A DNA stretch of 31,131 bases from an uncultured Lactobacillus sp. (GTDB lineage: Bacteria > Bacillota > Bacilli > Lactobacillales > Lactobacillaceae), in the NCBI GenBank assembly GCA_946482425.1, contig CAMLRO010000011.1, positions 1-31,131 of the forward strand, given 5' to 3'. The position numbers were made by a program, and so were the translations under genes. Below the pieces are notes generated by a model. That model was given only the letters and a program-made list of their open reading frames with translations, did not search any database and was not told the DNA's origin. Below are positions 29,590 through 31,131 of this stretch, piece by piece (within the stretch, counting starts at the first letter, position 1; each line of letters starts with the position of its first letter).

Positions 29590-31131
29590 ATGGAATATAT
29601 TAGAATAACTAACCTTACCGTTGAAAATCGAGACGGAACTTTGTTTTATGCCCCACATTTGAATATTCAGGACCATCAAATAATTGGCTTAATAGGCGAT
29701 AACGGTGTAGGTAAGACCACATTGATTAATATTATTGCCCAAATGCCCACAATTTTCAGAGTAACGGGACAAATACTGCGCCACTGCCGCATTGCTTTGG
29801 TACCACAGCTTTTAAATAATGATGAGCAAAGTGGTGGGGAAAAAGAAAAAGAAGCCATTACTCAGGCAATAATCAGATTGGGTCAAGCCAGAGATTCTTT
29901 GTTGATTCTGGATGAACCAACTTCTAATTTAGATATTGAGCAACAAAGATGGCTAATTAAAGCCTTAAGTAGTTTAAAACAACCAATTTTGATAATTAGT
30001 CATGATCAGTCTTTTTTACAGAAACTTGTTAATGTTATTTGGCACATTAAAGATCATCAAGTTCATGAATTTAAGGGTTCATATAGTGAATATTGTCAAT
30101 TTCTCATAGCTGAAGAAAAAAGAAAAAACATAGAATACCATGAAAAACTAACTAAAATTAAAAAACTAAAGAAAGATCAAAGAGACGCTGAAATAAAGTC
30201 TCAAAAGGCTACCAAGAAAAAGAAAGATATGTCTTGGTCGGATTGGAAAATAAAAGACAGCGGCAAGATTGAGAAAAGGCTTAGCCGAATTAGTACTCAA
30301 TTAAAAAAACGTATAACTAGCGAAGAAGCTGCGCTGGAAAAACCACAAGTCCATCATACAATTACATTAAGTAACGTTAAAACAACAAACTTAGATCTAT
30401 CACAAAAAAGTAGTTTGGTCAGATTAGGCATTCAAGACGTTGTCTTACACGGAAACAAATTGTTTAGTATAACAAAAGAATTGCAAATAAAAGGAAGAGA
30501 AAAAATTGCATTAACTGGCAAAAATGGTGTCGGAAAATCAGTTTTTTTAGCAAAATTATTTCATCAAAAACTTAACGCTTGGTTTAATCCGCAATTAAAA
30601 ATCGGTTATGTTAAACAGAATATTGCTCAAGAAGCTGCGGAAAGGGAGACATTGATAGAAACAATTTCTAAGATCAGTATTTTTGATAAAACAACTACTA
30701 TGCAACTTCTAGGTGATTTACGTTTAAGAAGATTTTTGAATAACCAAGTCTGTGATTTAAGTGGAGGCCAGCTAGTTTGTTATAAATTGGCAAAGGTGCT
30801 ATTAGGTGAACATAACTTACTGATACTTGATGAACCAGATAATTTTTTAGATATTTCAGCTATTAATGCTCTTGAGACATTTCTGAAAAATTATCCATTT
30901 GCTATTATCCTGGTATCTCATGATCAAAACTTGCTGAAAAATTTGAATTTTGCAATCTGGGAATTAAAAAATCATAAATTAATTACGGCTAGTGATTTTT
31001 CCAGTCATAAGAATACCAACATTGATAATCGGATTAATTTGCTGCAATTTAAATTAGATAAACTAATTGCCGACCCCAATGCTTCATTTAAAGAGATAGA
31101 AAATATTTCCCGGGAAATAAATAATCTCAAA
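29590..31131 (+). CDS. ABC-F ribosome protection protein, Msr/Vga/Lsa-like (3' end outside window)
   Basis: 514 codons are visible and the frame is open at the right edge. Two ABC domains without membrane segments. First: Walker A GDNGVGKT (36-43), signature SGGEK (81-85), Walker B LLILDEPTSNLD. Second: GKNGVGKS (about 310), signature LSGGQ (about 390) and LLILDEPDNFLD. The linker between them is lysine-rich (KLTKIKKLKKDQRD...QKATKKKKDMSW), the part that reaches into the ribosome. The first ABC domain is unusually compact, as in the Vga/Lsa/Msr branch. Such proteins free the 50S subunit from lincosamides, streptogramins, pleuromutilins or macrolides. The attenuated leader supports a drug-induced resistance role over a housekeeping EttA/Uup-like role. 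A Noc site lies inside the gene at 31105-31118. AGGTG precedes the ATG. Confidence 0.87.
   Translation, partial: MEYIRITNLTVENRDGTLFYAPHLNIQDHQIIGLIGDNGVGKTTLINIIAQMPTIFRVTGQILRHCRIALVPQLLNNDEQSGGEKEKEAITQAIIRLGQARDSLLILDEPTSNLDIEQQRWLIKALSSLKQPILIISHDQSFLQKLVNVIWHIKDHQVHEFKGSYSEYCQFLIAEEKRKNIEYHEKLTKIKKLKKDQRDAEIKSQKATKKKKDMSWSDWKIKDSGKIEKRLSRISTQLKKRITSEEAALEKPQVHHTITLSNVKTTNLDLSQKSSLVRLGIQDVVLHGNKLFSITKELQIKGREKIALTGKNGVGKSVFLAKLFHQKLNAWFNPQLKIGYVKQNIAQEAAERETLIETISKISIFDKTTTMQLLGDLRLRRFLNNQVCDLSGGQLVCYKLAKVLLGEHNLLILDEPDNFLDISAINALETFLKNYPFAIILVSHDQNLLKNLNFAIWELKNHKLITASDFSSHKNTNIDNRINLLQFKLDKLIADPNASFKEIENISREINNLK
31105..31118. promoter_or_regulatory. Noc binding site inside the ABC-F gene
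   Basis: ATTTCCCGGGAAAT, an exact second copy of the Noc consensus in this window. It falls in the codons for ISREI, using the arginine codon CGG. Confidence 0.75.

Overview
The window (31.1 kb, low GC) looks like chromosome of a Lactobacillus of the acidophilus/delbrueckii type. The reasons are a dltD tail, a ClpL-type Clp ATPase under a CIRCE operator, several PTS genes, DUF3737 next to a MalY/PatB-type lyase, AAGGAGG-like ribosome binding sites and many short intrinsic terminators. No rRNA, tRNA, CRISPR array, insertion sequence or prophage was seen. Species assignment is inference; no database was searched.

Left part (1-12.6 kb, mostly + strand): the 3' end of dltD, overlapped by a beta-lactamase-fold serine hydrolase; a non-coding gap with a structured terminated RNA candidate; a DUF975 membrane protein; an orphan ribbon-helix-helix gene (-); a three-gene operon (Lac-family PTS EIIC, DUF915 hydrolase, UvrA paralogue lacking the UvrB-binding domain); clpL; ilvE; and an RsgA-type GTPase.

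Middle (12.6-23.5 kb): a (-) operon with a PRD/EIIA regulator, EIIB, a UlaA/SgaT-like EIIC and transketolase, pointing to uptake of a pentose-type compound feeding the pentose phosphate pathway. It is divergent from DUF3737-patB. Next comes a tightly coupled (-) operon of an M20 amidohydrolase, a DUF3100 membrane protein and a small membrane protein.

Right part: 23.5-26.4 kb is AT-rich and decayed. It holds a small membrane protein whose 3' end is tandemly duplicated, a frameshifted Fic gene behind its intact HTH partner, and another pseudogene. It is followed by DUF805 (-), an SDR, a GNAT / cytidine deaminase / ASCH cluster and, at the edge, an ABC-F protein cut by the window.

The most interesting signals are: (1) a leader before the ABC-F gene with a 3-codon uORF and mutually exclusive hairpins, the layout of ribosome-mediated attenuation; (2) parS-like (ParB) sites and two exact copies of the Noc consensus, marking chromosome-organisation sites; (3) a T TTA AAA heptamer placed so that -1 slippage would fuse DltD to the downstream serine hydrolase domain, which has no export signal of its own; (4) an ASCH-cytidine deaminase pair that could salvage N4-acetylcytidine.
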